From positions 5,580,001-5,644,000 of the forward strand of contig NC_016109.1 of the NCBI RefSeq assembly GCF_000269985.1: a stretch of 64,000 bases of DNA, written 5' to 3'. Both the position numbers and the translations under genes were made by a program. Source of the DNA: Kitasatospora setae KM-6054 (GTDB lineage Bacteria > Actinomycetota > Actinomycetes > Streptomycetales > Streptomycetaceae). This document shows positions 22,848-36,451 of the stretch, piece by piece (within the stretch, counting starts at the first letter, position 1; every line of letters starts with the position of its first letter). The notes beneath the pieces are model-generated. The model did no database searches. It worked only from the letters and a program-made list of their open reading frames with translations, and was not told the DNA's origin.

Positions 22848-24053
22848 CTACACCTCGTGGACCAGCGCGAACGTCTGCCGGGCGATCTCCAGCTCCTCGT
22901 CGGTCGGCACCACCGCCACGGCGACCCGCGAGTAGGACGGCGAGACCGTCCGCGCGTCCCGCGAGCGCACCGCGTTCAGTTCCGGATCGACCGAAATGCC
23001 CAGCTCCTCCAGATTGGCACAGACCGCGGCCCGCACCTCGGCGGAGTTCTCCCCGACCCCGGCGGTGAACGCCACCGCGTCCACCCGCCCGAGCACCGCG
23101 TAGTAGCCGCCCAGGTAGCGGCGGATCCGGTGCACGTACGAGTCGAAGGCCAGCTTGGCGTCCTCCTCGCCCTCCTGCGCCCGGCGGACCACCTCGCGCA
23201 TGTCGTTGTCCCCGCACAGGCCGAGCAGGCCGCTGCGCCGGTTCAGCAGGTCGTCGATCTGGTCGACGCTCATCCCGCCCACCCGGTGCAGGTGGAACAC
23301 CAGGCCCGGGTCCGCGTCGCCCGAACGGGTGCCCATCACCAGGCCCTCCAACGGGGTCAGGCCCATCGAGGTCTCCACGCACACCCCGCCCGCCACCGCC
23401 GAGGCCGAGGCGCCGTTGCCCAGGTGCAGCACGATCACGTTCAGCTCCGCCGGGTCCCGGCCGAGCAGCCGGGCGGTGGCCCGCGAGACGTACTGGTGCG
23501 AGGTGCCGTGGAAGCCGTAGCGGCGCACCCGGTGCTCGTCCGCGACGGCCCGGTCGATCGCGTAGCGGGCCGCGTGCTCGGGCAGCGTGGCGTGGAACGC
23601 GGTGTCGAACACCGCGACCTGCGGCAGGTCCGGGCGCAGCCGGCGGGCCACCTCGATGCCGGTGATGTTCGCCGGGTTGTGCAGCGGCGCGACCGGGATC
23701 AGCCGGCGGATCTCGCCCAGCACCGCGTCGGTGACCAGGGTCGGCCGGGTGAAGCGCAGCCCGCCGTGCACCACCCGGTGCCCGATCGCCGCCAGCTCCG
23801 GCGAGTCCAGGCCCATCAGGTCCTTCGCCAGCTCCTCGGCGACCGCCTCCAGCGCCACGTCGTGCCCGTCGAACCGGCGCAGCGTCTCGCGCGGCTCCCC
23901 GGTCAGCGGCAGGTGCAGCAGCCGGCCGCCCTCCTCGCCGATCCGCTCCACCAGCCCGGACGCCAGCTTCGCGCCGTCCAGCATGTCGATCAGCTGGTAC
24001 TTCACCGAGGACGACCCGGCGTTCAGCACCAGGACACGGGTACCGGTGGTCAC
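22848..24053 (-). CDS. ackA: Acetate kinase
   Basis: A 401-aa acetate kinase (acetyl phosphate + ADP to acetate + ATP) of the ASKHA fold. Motifs visible are VLVLNAGSSSVKYQLID at the N-terminus, HRVVHGG, the FHGTSH segment, HLGNGAS and FTAGVGENS. The GTG start at 24053 overlaps the stop of pta by 4 bp (GTGA), so the two are translated together. Upstream in-frame sequence belongs to pta in another frame. The pair turns acetyl-CoA into acetate with ATP gain, or the reverse during acetate uptake. Confidence 0.97.
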   Translation of the reverse strand: MTTGTRVLVLNAGSSSVKYQLIDMLDGAKLASGLVERIGEEGGRLLHLPLTGEPRETLRRFDGHDVALEAVAEELAKDLMGLDSPELAAIGHRVVHGGLRFTRPTLVTDAVLGEIRRLIPVAPLHNPANITGIEVARRLRPDLPQVAVFDTAFHATLPEHAARYAIDRAVADEHRVRRYGFHGTSHQYVSRATARLLGRDPAELNVIVLHLGNGASASAVAGGVCVETSMGLTPLEGLVMGTRSGDADPGLVFHLHRVGGMSVDQIDDLLNRRSGLLGLCGDNDMREVVRRAQEGEEDAKLAFDSYVHRIRRYLGGYYAVLGRVDAVAFTAGVGENSAEVRAAVCANLEELGISVDPELNAVRSRDARTVSPSYSRVAVAVVPTDEELEIARQTFALVHEV

Positions 24054-26194
24054 TGCGCGCCTCCTGCGGCGGGGGTGTCGGTCTCGACGGCGGTCTGGGA
24101 CTGGATCGCGGTGATCGCCACGGTGTTCACGATGTCCTCCACCAGGGCGCCCCGGGACAGGTCGTTCACCGGCTTGTTCAGACCCTGCAGCACCGGCCCG
24201 ACCGCGATCGCCCCGGCCGAGCGCTGCACCGCCTTGTACGTGTTGTTGCCGGTGTTCAGGTCCGGGAAGACCAGCACGGTGGCCCGCCCGGCCACCGCCG
24301 ACCCCGGCAGCTTGGTCGCCGCGACGTACGCGTCCACCGCCGCGTCGTACTGGATCGGGCCCTCCACCAGCAGGTCGGGGCGCAGCTCGCGGACCAGCTC
24401 GGTGGCCTTGCGGACCTTGTCCACGTCCGCGCCGGTGCCCGAGGTGCCGGTCGAGTACGACAGCATCGCCACCCGGGGCTCCACCCCGAACTGGGCGGCG
24501 GTCTCCGCCGACTGGATCGCGATGTCGGCCAGCTGCTGGGCGTCCGGGTCCGGGTTGACCGCGCAGTCGCCGTACACCAGCACCTTGTCGGCCAGGCACA
24601 TGAAGAACACCGAGGAGACGATCGCCGCCCCCGGCGAGGTCTTGATCACCTCGAAGGCCGGGCGGATGGTCGCCGCCGTCGAGTGCACCGCGCCCGAGAC
24701 CATGCCGTCCGCGATGCCCTCCCGCACCATCAGGGTGCCGAAGTACGAGACGTCGGTGACCACGTCCAGCGCCCGCTCCACCGTCATGCCCTTGTGCGCC
24801 CTGGCCTTCGCGTACAGCTCGGCGAACTGCTGGCGCAGCGGGCTGGCCGCCGGGTCGACGATCCGCACCTGGGCGCCCTCGTCGCCCGCCTGCGGGAACT
24901 CGATGCCGAGCGCGGCGACCCTGCGGTGCACCGCGTCCGGCTCGCCGAGCAGGGTCAGGTCGCAGATGTTGCGGCGCAGCAGCACCTCGGCGGCGCGCAG
25001 CACCCGGTCCTCGGTGCCCTCCGGGAGGACGATGTGCCGGCGGTCCGCGCGGGCCCGCTCCAGCAGCGCGTGCTCGAACATCATCGGGGTCACCCGCTCG
25101 GACCGGCTCAGCTCGATCCGGCTGGTCAACTCGGCGGTGTCCACGTGCAGTTCGAACAGGCCGAGGGCGATCTCGGCCTTCCGCGGGCTGTTCGGCCCGA
25201 TCCGGCCCTCCAGGTGGGTGAGCGCCGCCGCGGTCAGCCAGGAGCCCTCGGCCACCTCCGCCACCGGCGTCCCCGGGGCCAGCCGGGAGGCCAGCGCCAT
25301 CACGTTCGGGCCCGGGTGCTGGCCCAGCGTCAGCAGCACGCCGGCGATCGGCGGCGAGCCCGCCGCGTGCGCCGCCAGCGCCCCGACCACCAGGTCGGCC
25401 CGGTCGCCCGGGGTCACCACCAGCGCGCCCTCGGTCAGCGCGTCCAGGAAGGTCGGCAGCATCGCCCCGCCGAACACGAAGTTCCGCACGTCCCGGGAGA
25501 GCCCCGCCGCGTCGCCCAGCAGCACCGTCGCGCCGGTCGCCTCGACCAGCTGGGCCACCGTCGGCGCGGCCAGCGCGGGCTCCTCCGGGATCACGTACAC
25601 CGGCACCGGCAGCTTCTCGCCCAGCGTCCGCTGCACCTGCTGCTTGGCCCCCGGCCGGACCCGGTTGGCCACCATCGCCAGGATCGAGCACCCCAGGTCC
25701 CGGTAGGCCCGGTGCGCGTTGCGGACCTCGGCGACCACCGCCGCCGGGTCCTCGTGCCGGCCGCCGACCACCGGCAGCACGCCCGCCCCGAACTCGTTCG
25801 CCAGCCGGGCGTTGAACGCCAGCTCGTCCGGGATGTTGGTCTCCGAGAAGTCGGTGCCCAGCACCAGCACCGCCTGGCAGCGCCGCTCCAGCTGGTGGAA
25901 CCGGTCCACCAGCGCCGAGACCAGCTCGTCCTGCCCGCGGGCCGCCTGCAGCGCCGCCGCCTCGTCGTACGTCAGCCCGTACAGCTCGGACGCCGGCAGG
26001 TCCAGCCGGTAGCGGCCGCGCAGCAGCTCCACCACGTGGTCGCTGCCCGGACCGCCGCCGTCCGGCACGTGCACCAGCGGCCGGAACACCCCGACCCGGT
26101 CCACCTGGCGGGTGAGCAGTTCCATGACCCCGAGCTCCACGGCCTGCCGGCCGTCCCCCCGGTCGATCCCGGTCACGTACACGCTGCGCGCCAC
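24050..26194 (-). CDS. pta: Phosphate acetyltransferase, long form
   Basis: A 714-aa enzyme converting acetyl-CoA and phosphate to acetyl phosphate. It is the long type: an N-terminal P-loop-like dethiobiotin-synthetase domain (about residues 1-220), a DRTGG domain (about 220-340) and the C-terminal catalytic PTA_PTB domain (about 375-700) with YSTGTSG and FPDLNTGNN. I chose the GTG at 26194 (ARSVYVTGIDRGDGRQ), which has GGAGAG seven bases upstream and fits homologues; in-frame GTG 26257 and ATG 26242 would add up to 21 residues but have poorer sites. It is the first gene of pta-ackA. Confidence 0.95.
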   Translation of the reverse strand: MARSVYVTGIDRGDGRQAVELGVMELLTRQVDRVGVFRPLVHVPDGGGPGSDHVVELLRGRYRLDLPASELYGLTYDEAAALQAARGQDELVSALVDRFHQLERRCQAVLVLGTDFSETNIPDELAFNARLANEFGAGVLPVVGGRHEDPAAVVAEVRNAHRAYRDLGCSILAMVANRVRPGAKQQVQRTLGEKLPVPVYVIPEEPALAAPTVAQLVEATGATVLLGDAAGLSRDVRNFVFGGAMLPTFLDALTEGALVVTPGDRADLVVGALAAHAAGSPPIAGVLLTLGQHPGPNVMALASRLAPGTPVAEVAEGSWLTAAALTHLEGRIGPNSPRKAEIALGLFELHVDTAELTSRIELSRSERVTPMMFEHALLERARADRRHIVLPEGTEDRVLRAAEVLLRRNICDLTLLGEPDAVHRRVAALGIEFPQAGDEGAQVRIVDPAASPLRQQFAELYAKARAHKGMTVERALDVVTDVSYFGTLMVREGIADGMVSGAVHSTAATIRPAFEVIKTSPGAAIVSSVFFMCLADKVLVYGDCAVNPDPDAQQLADIAIQSAETAAQFGVEPRVAMLSYSTGTSGTGADVDKVRKATELVRELRPDLLVEGPIQYDAAVDAYVAATKLPGSAVAGRATVLVFPDLNTGNNTYKAVQRSAGAIAVGPVLQGLNKPVNDLSRGALVEDIVNTVAITAIQSQTAVETDTPAAGGAQ

Positions 26195-26321
26195 GGTGGA
26201 GCTCTCCGTCCGGTCGTCCCAGGCTGCGGTCACCTCGACCATACCTTCGGACGACACGGCGGCCGTGCTGCGGCACCCGGACGGGGCGTCAGGGGCCCGG
26301 GGGCCCGCGGGCCGAGGGGGT

Positions 26322-27215
26322 TCAGGCGTGCAGGGCGACCAGCGAGCCGAGGCCGGCCAGCGCGCAGTAGACGGCGAACGGGGTGAGGCTGCGGGTCTCG
26401 AAGTACCTGGTCAGGAAGCGCACCGAGACGTAGCCGGCCGCGAAGGCGGCCAGCGAGCCGGCCAGCAGCGGGCCGCGGACGGCGGTGTTCGCGGGGGAGA
26501 GCAGCTCGGGGAGTTTGAGGGCGGAGGCGGCCAGGATGACCGGGGTGGCGAGCAGGAAGGAGAACCGGGCGGCGTCCTCGTGGTGCAGGCCGCGCAGGAT
26601 GCCGGCGCTCATCGTGGTGCCGGAGCGGGAGACGCCGGGCAGCAGGGCGAGGATCTGCGCGGAGCCGATCCAGGCGCCCTGGCGGAAGGTCAGCCGGGCC
26701 AGCCGCCGGTCGGAGTCGGCCGCCGGGTGGTCGGCGGCCCGGCGGCGGCCCGGGCCGCCGCGCCGGAGCCGCTCGGCGCCGTACAGCACCAGGCCGTTGA
26801 GGGTGAGGAAGACGGCCGCCGGGGTGGGCTTGCCGAGGGCGTCGCGCAGCAGGTGGTCGAGGGCGAGCCCGGCCGCGCCGACCGGGAGGGTGGAGACCAC
26901 CAGCAGCCAGCCGAGCTTCTGCTCGGGGGTGGCGATCTCCCGCCGGGCGACCGAGCCGGCCAGGCCGCGGACGATCCGGACCCAGTCGCGGCGGAAGTAC
27001 ACCACCAGGGCGAGCGCGGTCGCCAGGTGCAGGCCGACCAGGACGGCCAGGTACGGGGAGCCGTCGGCGGTGACGTCCAGGTCGCGCCCGGTCCGCCCGC
27101 CGATCAGCGCCGGTATCAGGATCGAGTGGCCGAGGCTGGAGACCGGGAACAGCTCGGTGACGCCCTGGAGCAGGCCGATGCCGACGGACTCCGGGTAGGT
27201 CGGGGACGGCGACAT
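26322..27215 (-). CDS. uppP: Undecaprenyl-diphosphate phosphatase (UppP/BacA)
   Basis: A 297-aa polytopic membrane phosphatase that recycles undecaprenyl diphosphate to the monophosphate for peptidoglycan and other envelope polymers; overproduction gives bacitracin resistance. It shows the family motif QGVTELFPVSSLGHSIL near the N-terminus and the second motif PGVSRSGTTMSAG, with about seven or eight membrane helices. It stands alone between pta-ackA and glgB. Its promoter region carries a CTACA-N4-TGTAG palindrome, reminiscent of BlaI/MecI-type operators. Confidence 0.94.
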   Translation of the reverse strand: MSPSPTYPESVGIGLLQGVTELFPVSSLGHSILIPALIGGRTGRDLDVTADGSPYLAVLVGLHLATALALVVYFRRDWVRIVRGLAGSVARREIATPEQKLGWLLVVSTLPVGAAGLALDHLLRDALGKPTPAAVFLTLNGLVLYGAERLRRGGPGRRRAADHPAADSDRRLARLTFRQGAWIGSAQILALLPGVSRSGTTMSAGILRGLHHEDAARFSFLLATPVILAASALKLPELLSPANTAVRGPLLAGSLAAFAAGYVSVRFLTRYFETRSLTPFAVYCALAGLGSLVALHA

Positions 27216-27257
27216 CGCACTCTTCTCGGCGGCTGCGGCGGGCGGCGGGCGAGCGCG

Positions 27258-27277
27258 AACCTACTACAGCGTTGTAG
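27258..27277 (-). promoter_or_regulatory. uppP promoter with CTACA-N4-TGTAG operator
   Basis: A perfect 5-bp inverted repeat CTACA/TGTAG (27264-27277) directly abuts TAGGTT (minus strand, 27258-27263), a fair -10. A bound repressor would block the promoter spacer. The TACA-N-TGTA pattern resembles operators of BlaI/MecI-family repressors, which respond to cell-wall antibiotics. No such regulator gene is in the window. Confidence 0.5.
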
Positions 27278-27326
27278 ACGAGTGCGATGCCGGGCGGGAT
27301 CCTTTACCCGATGTTCAGCGGGGCGT

Positions 27327-29768
<2,442 letters not shown>

Positions 29769-29940
29769 GGCGGAATCCTCCAGGATCGGAGTGCCTCGCG
29801 CGGGGACGCGGGACAACTGTGGAGTGGGGCAGGGGAGTTCGCGCGCCGAAGCGGCGTCGGCGGCGCGCGTGGCGCGAGCGCCGCGGGGAGAGCGGGTGAG
29901 CGAGGGCCTGGTGGTGCGGGCGCCGCCCGGGGAAGCGACT

Positions 29941-29969
29941 CGCCCGGCCGCCCCACGGGCGGCCGGGCG
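29941..29969 (-). terminator. Hairpin right after mak
   Basis: A perfect 13-bp stem with a 3-nt loop (29941-29953 with 29957-29969) begins 4 bp after the mak stop. It should reduce transcription into glgB, which may have its own promoter in the remaining 170 bp. Confidence 0.75.
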
Positions 29970-29973
29970 GGGG

Positions 29974-31464
29974 TCAGACGGTGTCGGCCAAGCGGTTGAT
30001 CGCGGCCAGCGGGATCGGCAGCCAGCTCGGTCGGTGCCGGGCCTCGTACACCACCTCGTACACCGCCTTGTCGATCTCCAGCGCGCGCATCAGCTCCGGC
30101 GTCGCCGCCGGGTCGACCCCGCCGCCCGCCGTGTAGCCGGCGCAGTACGCGGCCCGGTTGCGGGCCGCCCAGGCCGAGGCGAGCAGGGCCAGCTCCGGGT
30201 CCTGGCCGGGGGCGCCGGCCAGCAGGTGGGCGGCCGCGTAGTCGAAGGAGCGGAGCATCGCGGCGACGTCCCGCAGCGCGGGCTGCGGGAGCCGGCGCTC
30301 GGCCAGCGGCTTGGCCGGCTCGCCCTCGAAGTCCAGCAGCACCCAGCCCTGCGGGGTGCGCATCGCCTGGCCCAGGTGCAGGTCGCCGTGGATCCGCTGC
30401 ACCGGCAGGCCGTCCAGGTGGGCGGCGGTGAGCTGCTGGAACGCGGCCCGCAGCGCCGGGCGGTAGCGCATCAGGCCGGGCACCGCGGTGACCGCGGAGT
30501 CCAGCCGGTCGGCCATCGCGCCGGCCAGCTCGGCGATCCGGGCCCGGTCCAGCCGGGCGGTCGGCATCGAGCGGGCCAGCACCCGGTGCACCTCGGCGGT
30601 GGCCCGGCCGAGCCGGTGCGCCTCGATCGCGAAGTTGCCGGGCGAGGGGTCGCCCTTGAGCCGGGCGACCTGGTCGAGGGCCAGTTCCCAGCCGTCCTCG
30701 GCGTCCGCCAGGTAGCGCTGCAGCAGGCCCAGGGTGGCGGGCTCGGAGCGCTCCAGCCGGGACTCGAACCAGGCGGCGACCCGGGGGATCCGGGTGGAGC
30801 CGGCCCGGGACAGCGCCAGCGAGAGCTCCAGGTCCGGGTTGGTGCCCGGGCTGATCCGCCGGAACAGCTTGAGGATGAACTCGGTGTCGTAGATCACCGA
30901 GGAGTTGGACTGCTCCGCGGTGGACGCCCGCCCCGGCAGGTTGCCCGGCAGGCCGGGGCCCGGGGTGCGGCGGAAGGACAGCGAGCCGAACCGGTCGCCG
31001 GTCGCCAGGTGCTCCAGCAGCCGGCCGGTCAGCTCCGGGTCGTGCACCGCGTCGTACAGCGTCGCCCCGTCGTAGGTGCCGCCCGCGAGCCGGCCCAGCA
31101 CCGCCATCGGGCCGACCGAGGCGGGCTGCTCCGAGCGGATGCCCAGCAGCAGTTGGTAGATGTCGCCCTGGTCGGCCGAGGCGCCGCCGTGCTCGACCCG
31201 CAGCAGCAGGTGCAGCAGCGCGGGGTCGCCGACCTGCAGCGGGGTGCCGACCACGGGGGTGAGCGCGGCGATCGGCCGGCCCTTGCCGGCGTACCAGCGC
31301 TGGGTCGGCAGCCACTCGGCGATCAGCGGCAGCGCCGCCTGGACCAGCTCGCTGACTCCGGCGGCGGTTCTCCGGACCCCCGGCGTGCGCGTCCCCACCG
31401 GCCCGGTGGCGGCGGTGGGGGGCTCACGGTGGACGTGGGCTTGAGAACGGGAGGGTTCGGACAT
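29974..31464 (-). CDS. mak: Maltokinase (maltose 1-phosphotransferase)
   Basis: A 496-aa enzyme (Pep2-type maltokinase) that phosphorylates maltose to alpha-maltose-1-phosphate with ATP, the donor for GlgE. An N-terminal cap domain is followed by a choline-kinase-like lobe with the catalytic RIHGDLHLGQ and the metal-binding LLDFEGEP. I place the start at ATG 31464 (MSEPSRSQ), preceded by AAGG; the longer frame to 31821 overlaps treS. The intact separate gene means TreS and Mak are not fused here. It lies between treS and glgB, all on the minus strand. Confidence 0.94.
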   Translation of the reverse strand: MSEPSRSQAHVHREPPTAATGPVGTRTPGVRRTAAGVSELVQAALPLIAEWLPTQRWYAGKGRPIAALTPVVGTPLQVGDPALLHLLLRVEHGGASADQGDIYQLLLGIRSEQPASVGPMAVLGRLAGGTYDGATLYDAVHDPELTGRLLEHLATGDRFGSLSFRRTPGPGLPGNLPGRASTAEQSNSSVIYDTEFILKLFRRISPGTNPDLELSLALSRAGSTRIPRVAAWFESRLERSEPATLGLLQRYLADAEDGWELALDQVARLKGDPSPGNFAIEAHRLGRATAEVHRVLARSMPTARLDRARIAELAGAMADRLDSAVTAVPGLMRYRPALRAAFQQLTAAHLDGLPVQRIHGDLHLGQAMRTPQGWVLLDFEGEPAKPLAERRLPQPALRDVAAMLRSFDYAAAHLLAGAPGQDPELALLASAWAARNRAAYCAGYTAGGGVDPAATPELMRALEIDKAVYEVVYEARHRPSWLPIPLAAINRLADTV

Positions 31465-31638
31465 GACTCCCTTTCCCCGGAAGCGGGCGGCTGCCCGACG
31501 AATCGTGGCCGGGCCCAGCAGTCTTCCGGATTTCGGCGGCGCGGCGGCGACGGCACGCGAGCAGCGGCTCGGTGTCACGCCTTCGTGTGGGTGGCCGTTG
31601 GGCTGTTCTCCGTACGCGGTGGTGCGAAGACCCCCGGG

Positions 31639-31662
31639 GGCGCGCGAGGCTTCTCGCGCGCC
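31639..31662 (-). terminator. Hairpin between treS and mak
   Basis: A perfect 10-bp stem with a 4-nt loop (31639-31648 with 31653-31662), 72 bp downstream of the treS stop. It could terminate or attenuate the glgE-treS message before mak. Confidence 0.6.
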
Positions 31663-31733
31663 TGCGGAGGGTGACGTCCCGTTCGGGGCCTGAGGGATCG
31701 TTACTTCGTGGACGTGCTGCGGCGCTCCGGCCG

Positions 31734-33448
<1,715 letters not shown>

Positions 33449-33452
<4 letters not shown>

Positions 33453-35809
33453 TGCGGGTTCCTCCGAACCGTGAGGAGGTGGGCCGGCCCGGAAGAGGGG
33501 TCGAGCCGGACGTAGTTGTGACGGCCCCAGGCGTACGTCGCGCCGGTCAGCTCGTCGTGCACCGTCAGCGGCCCCGGCGCGTCGAGCGTCACCGTGGCCT
33601 CCTGGACGTGGTGCGGGTCCAGGTTGACCACGCAGATCACGTGGTCCTCCAGGCCGTCCTCGGTGACGGCGGTCTTGGAGAACGCGATGATCCGCTCGTT
33701 GTCGACGGGGTGGAAGCGCAGGTCCCGCAGCTGCTGCAGGGCGGGGTGCCGGCGGCGCAGCCGGTTCAGCGCGGTCAGCAGCGGCGCGAGCGAGTCCTGC
33801 CGGGACCAGTCGCGCGGCCGCAGCTCGTACTTCTCCGAGTGCAGGTACTCCTCCGAACCCGGCTTCGCGGGCTCGTTCTCGAACAGCTCGAAGCCCGCGT
33901 ACACCCCGTAGCTGGGGGACAGCGCCGCCGCCAGCACCGCGCGCACCGCGAACGCGGCCGGGCCGCCGTGCTGCAGGTACTCGGGCAGGATGTCCGGGGT
34001 GTTGGCGAAGAAGTTCGGCCGCATGTAGGCGGCCGCCTCGCCGGTCAGCTCGGTCAGGTACGCGGTCAGCTCGGCCTTGGTGTCGCGCCAGGTGAAGTAC
34101 GTGTAGGACTGGTGGAAGCCGATCTTGCCCAGGGTGTGCATCATCGCCGGGCGGGTGAACGCCTCCGCCAGGAACAGCACGTCCGGGTCGGTGCGGGCGA
34201 TGTCCGCGAGGACCTTCTCCCAGAAGTTGACCGGTTTGGTGTGCGGGTTGTCGACCCGGAAGATCCGCACCCCGCGGGCCATCCAGAAGCGCAGGATCCG
34301 CACCGTCTCGCGGACGATCCCGTCGAAGTCCTGGTCGAAGTTGACCGGGTAGATGTCCTGGTACTTCTTCGGCGGGTTCTCGGCGTACGCGATGGTGCCG
34401 TCCGCCCGGTGGCTGAACCACTCCGGGTGCTTCTGCACCCACGGGTGGTCCGGCGAGCACTGCAGCGCGAAGTCGAGGGCGACCTCCAGGCCCAGCGCGG
34501 CGGCCTCCGCCACGAAGTGGTCGAAGTCCTCCAGGGTGCCCAGGTCCGGGTGGACCGCGTCGTGGCCGCCCTCCGGGGAGCCGATCGCCCACGGCGAGCC
34601 GACGTCGCGCGGGCCGGCCGTCAGCGCGTTGTCCGGGCCCTTGCGGTGGGCCCGGCCGATCGGGTGGATCGGCGGCAGGTACAGCACGTCGAAGCCCATC
34701 GCGGCGACCGCGGGCAGCCGCTCGGCGGCCGTCCGGAAGGTGCCGGAGACCGGCGGCTCGACGCCCGACGGGTCGACCACCGCGCCCTCCGAGCGCGGGA
34801 AGAACTCGTACCAGGAGCCGAACAGCGCCCGCTTGCGGTCCACCTGCAGCGGCTGCGGGCGGGTCGCCGAGACCAGCTCGCGCAGCGGGTGGCGGGCCAG
34901 CAGCGCCGTCACCTCCGGGTCCAGCGCCGCCGCGTAGCGGCTCAGCGGCGGCAGGCCGGTGTCGCGCAGCGCGTCCACCGCCGCCAGCACCTGGGCCCGG
35001 CCGTCCTTCTTCGGCACCCCGGCGGCGGCGCGCTCCAGCAGCTGCGCGCCCTCCTCCAGCACCAGCGCGGTGTCGATCCCGGCCGGGAGCTTCACCGCCG
35101 CGTGCTTCTTCCAGGTCGCCACCGGGTCGGACCACGCCTCCACCAGGTACGACCAGCGGCCCGGCGCGCTCGGCGTGACGTAGGCCCCCCAGCGGTCGCT
35201 GCCCTCGGACAGCTCGCGCATCGGCGTCCACGGGCCGCCGCGGCCGCGCGGGTCGCGCAGCACCACGTTGGCGCCGACCGCGTCGTGGCCCTCGCGGAAC
35301 ACCGTCGCGGAGACCAGGAAGCGCTCCCCCTCCACGGCCTTGGCCGGACGCCGGCCGGCGTCGACGAGCGGATTCACGTCAAGCACGGGGATGCGGCCGA
35401 TCACGGTGTCGCTCTCTGTCGTCTTGCGGGCGGGGCGAGCCGGGCGGGTGGGGTCGGTCGGGTCCGCGGCGGTCCTGCTCGCGGTGCTCCTGCTCGTGGC
35501 GGTCTTGCTCGTGGCGGTCTTGCGGGCGGCGGTCTTGCGCGCGGGTTTCGCGGCGACCGCCTCGGCCATCGCGTCGGCGGCCGCGGTGGCGGCGGCTGAC
35601 CTGACGGTGGTGGTCCGTTTCACCGCCGCGGCCTTGCGCGGGGTGCCCGCGGCCCGTTTCGCGGCCGGCTCCACCGCCGGTGCGGCGGCCTTCCGGCGGG
35701 CCGCGCCGGCCCGCGGAGCCGGTACCGGGGGCTCCCCGGCGGAAGGGTCGGGGGTGTCGGGTGCGTCGTCCGTCGGCACCGTGGACTGGTCCCGCGTGTC
35801 GCCGTGCAT
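33449..35809 (-). CDS. glgE: Maltosyltransferase GlgE with long Lys/Ala-rich N-terminal extension
   Basis: A 786-aa alpha-1,4-glucan:maltose-1-phosphate maltosyltransferase (GH13_3). It elongates glucan with maltosyl units from maltose-1-phosphate. The conserved enzyme starts near residue 137 (IGRIPVLDVNP) and contains CSPDHPWVQKHPEWF, the nucleophile in FRVDNPHTKP and the acid in LAEAFTRP. The first 135 residues are a low-complexity tail rich in Lys, Arg, Ala and Thr with pentapeptide repeats (ARKTA, TSKTA), absent from typical family members of about 660-680 aa. I chose ATG 35809 because AGGAG lies seven bases before it; a frame to 36196 runs on without a site. It is first in its operon. 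Confidence 0.95.
35496..35540 (-). repeat. 15-bp tandem repeats coding for Lys-rich pentapeptides in GlgE
   Basis: Three consecutive 15-bp units of a GTGGCGGTCTTGCTC type encode pentapeptides such as TSKTA and ARKTA in the GlgE tail. Degenerate copies flank them from about 35466. Confidence 0.75.
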
Positions 35810-36451
35810 GCCAATGCTCCTGCCCGAGATCGGCGGCAGCTCCCGTGGCAGCGGCGCCGAGGGAGTACCGGGAGGACTGCTGGGTGAGGAAGGATGTGCG
35901 GCCGTAGCCTGCCCGTACCGACGGCCCCGGCAACCTCGGCCCACCGGTCGCGGCCGCGCGGTGGCGCGCCGAGCCGGACGCACGTATCCCGGCGCGCGTT
36001 GCTCGGTGCACGCCCCCCTCGCGACCCAACCCACCGGAAAACGACCCGGCAGGGAACAAGGACACGCGGAGACGCGGCGACTGGGGCCGAATGGGCTAAG
36101 GGAAGTGAGGGTTCGTCGAACAGGGCAGGCAGGAGCCGAGGCAGCAGGGGGCGACCACCCGATCGCGCACCAGCGGCACTCACGACCTTGTTGCATCCTC
36201 GCACCACCGGCAAGGGCTACGTGCGGGTAGGCGCGCGGTTTCGGCCGGTATGGAATGGTGAAACGGACACCCGAAACACCTCGGACCTCAGAACTTCACA
36301 CCTGACGGCGCTTCTTTTCGCTGCGTGCGCCCCTCGCGCGCCGCCATTTGCCACCGCGCGCCCGAAACGATCTGAACACTGCTCCGAACGGGTGTGCCGC
36401 CCGCCAGTTGACGCCCCTTCAGGCGTCCGTCCGGGGCTACGCTCCTGTGCC
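35810..36451. other. 642-bp divergent region between glgE and glgP
   Basis: No gene is supported here; the open frames that span it have no ribosome binding sites and extend the genes beyond their conserved starts. It is less GC-rich around 36240-36400, where promoters for both directions would be expected. The clearest signal is TACGCT (36438-36443), a -10 for glgP. I could not identify the glgE promoter. Confidence 0.55.
36438..36443 (+). promoter_or_regulatory. -10 element of glgP, leaderless or near-leaderless
   Basis: TACGCT ends 8 bases before the GTG at 36452, and there is no Shine-Dalgarno sequence. The TTGACG at 36408-36413 is 24 bp upstream, too far to be its -35. Confidence 0.5.

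Noticed and set aside
26302..26313. GGCCCGCGGGCC palindrome as the uppP terminator
   Set aside because: It has no loop and no flanking pairing beyond it; in this GC-rich DNA such short palindromes are common.
35810..36196. N-terminal extension of GlgE to the upstream ATG at 36196
   Set aside because: No ribosome binding site, and it would run through the divergent promoter region; the ATG at 35809 has AGGAG at the right distance.
36408..36413. TTGACG as the -35 of glgP
   Set aside because: It is 24 bp from the TACGCT -10, well beyond normal spacing.
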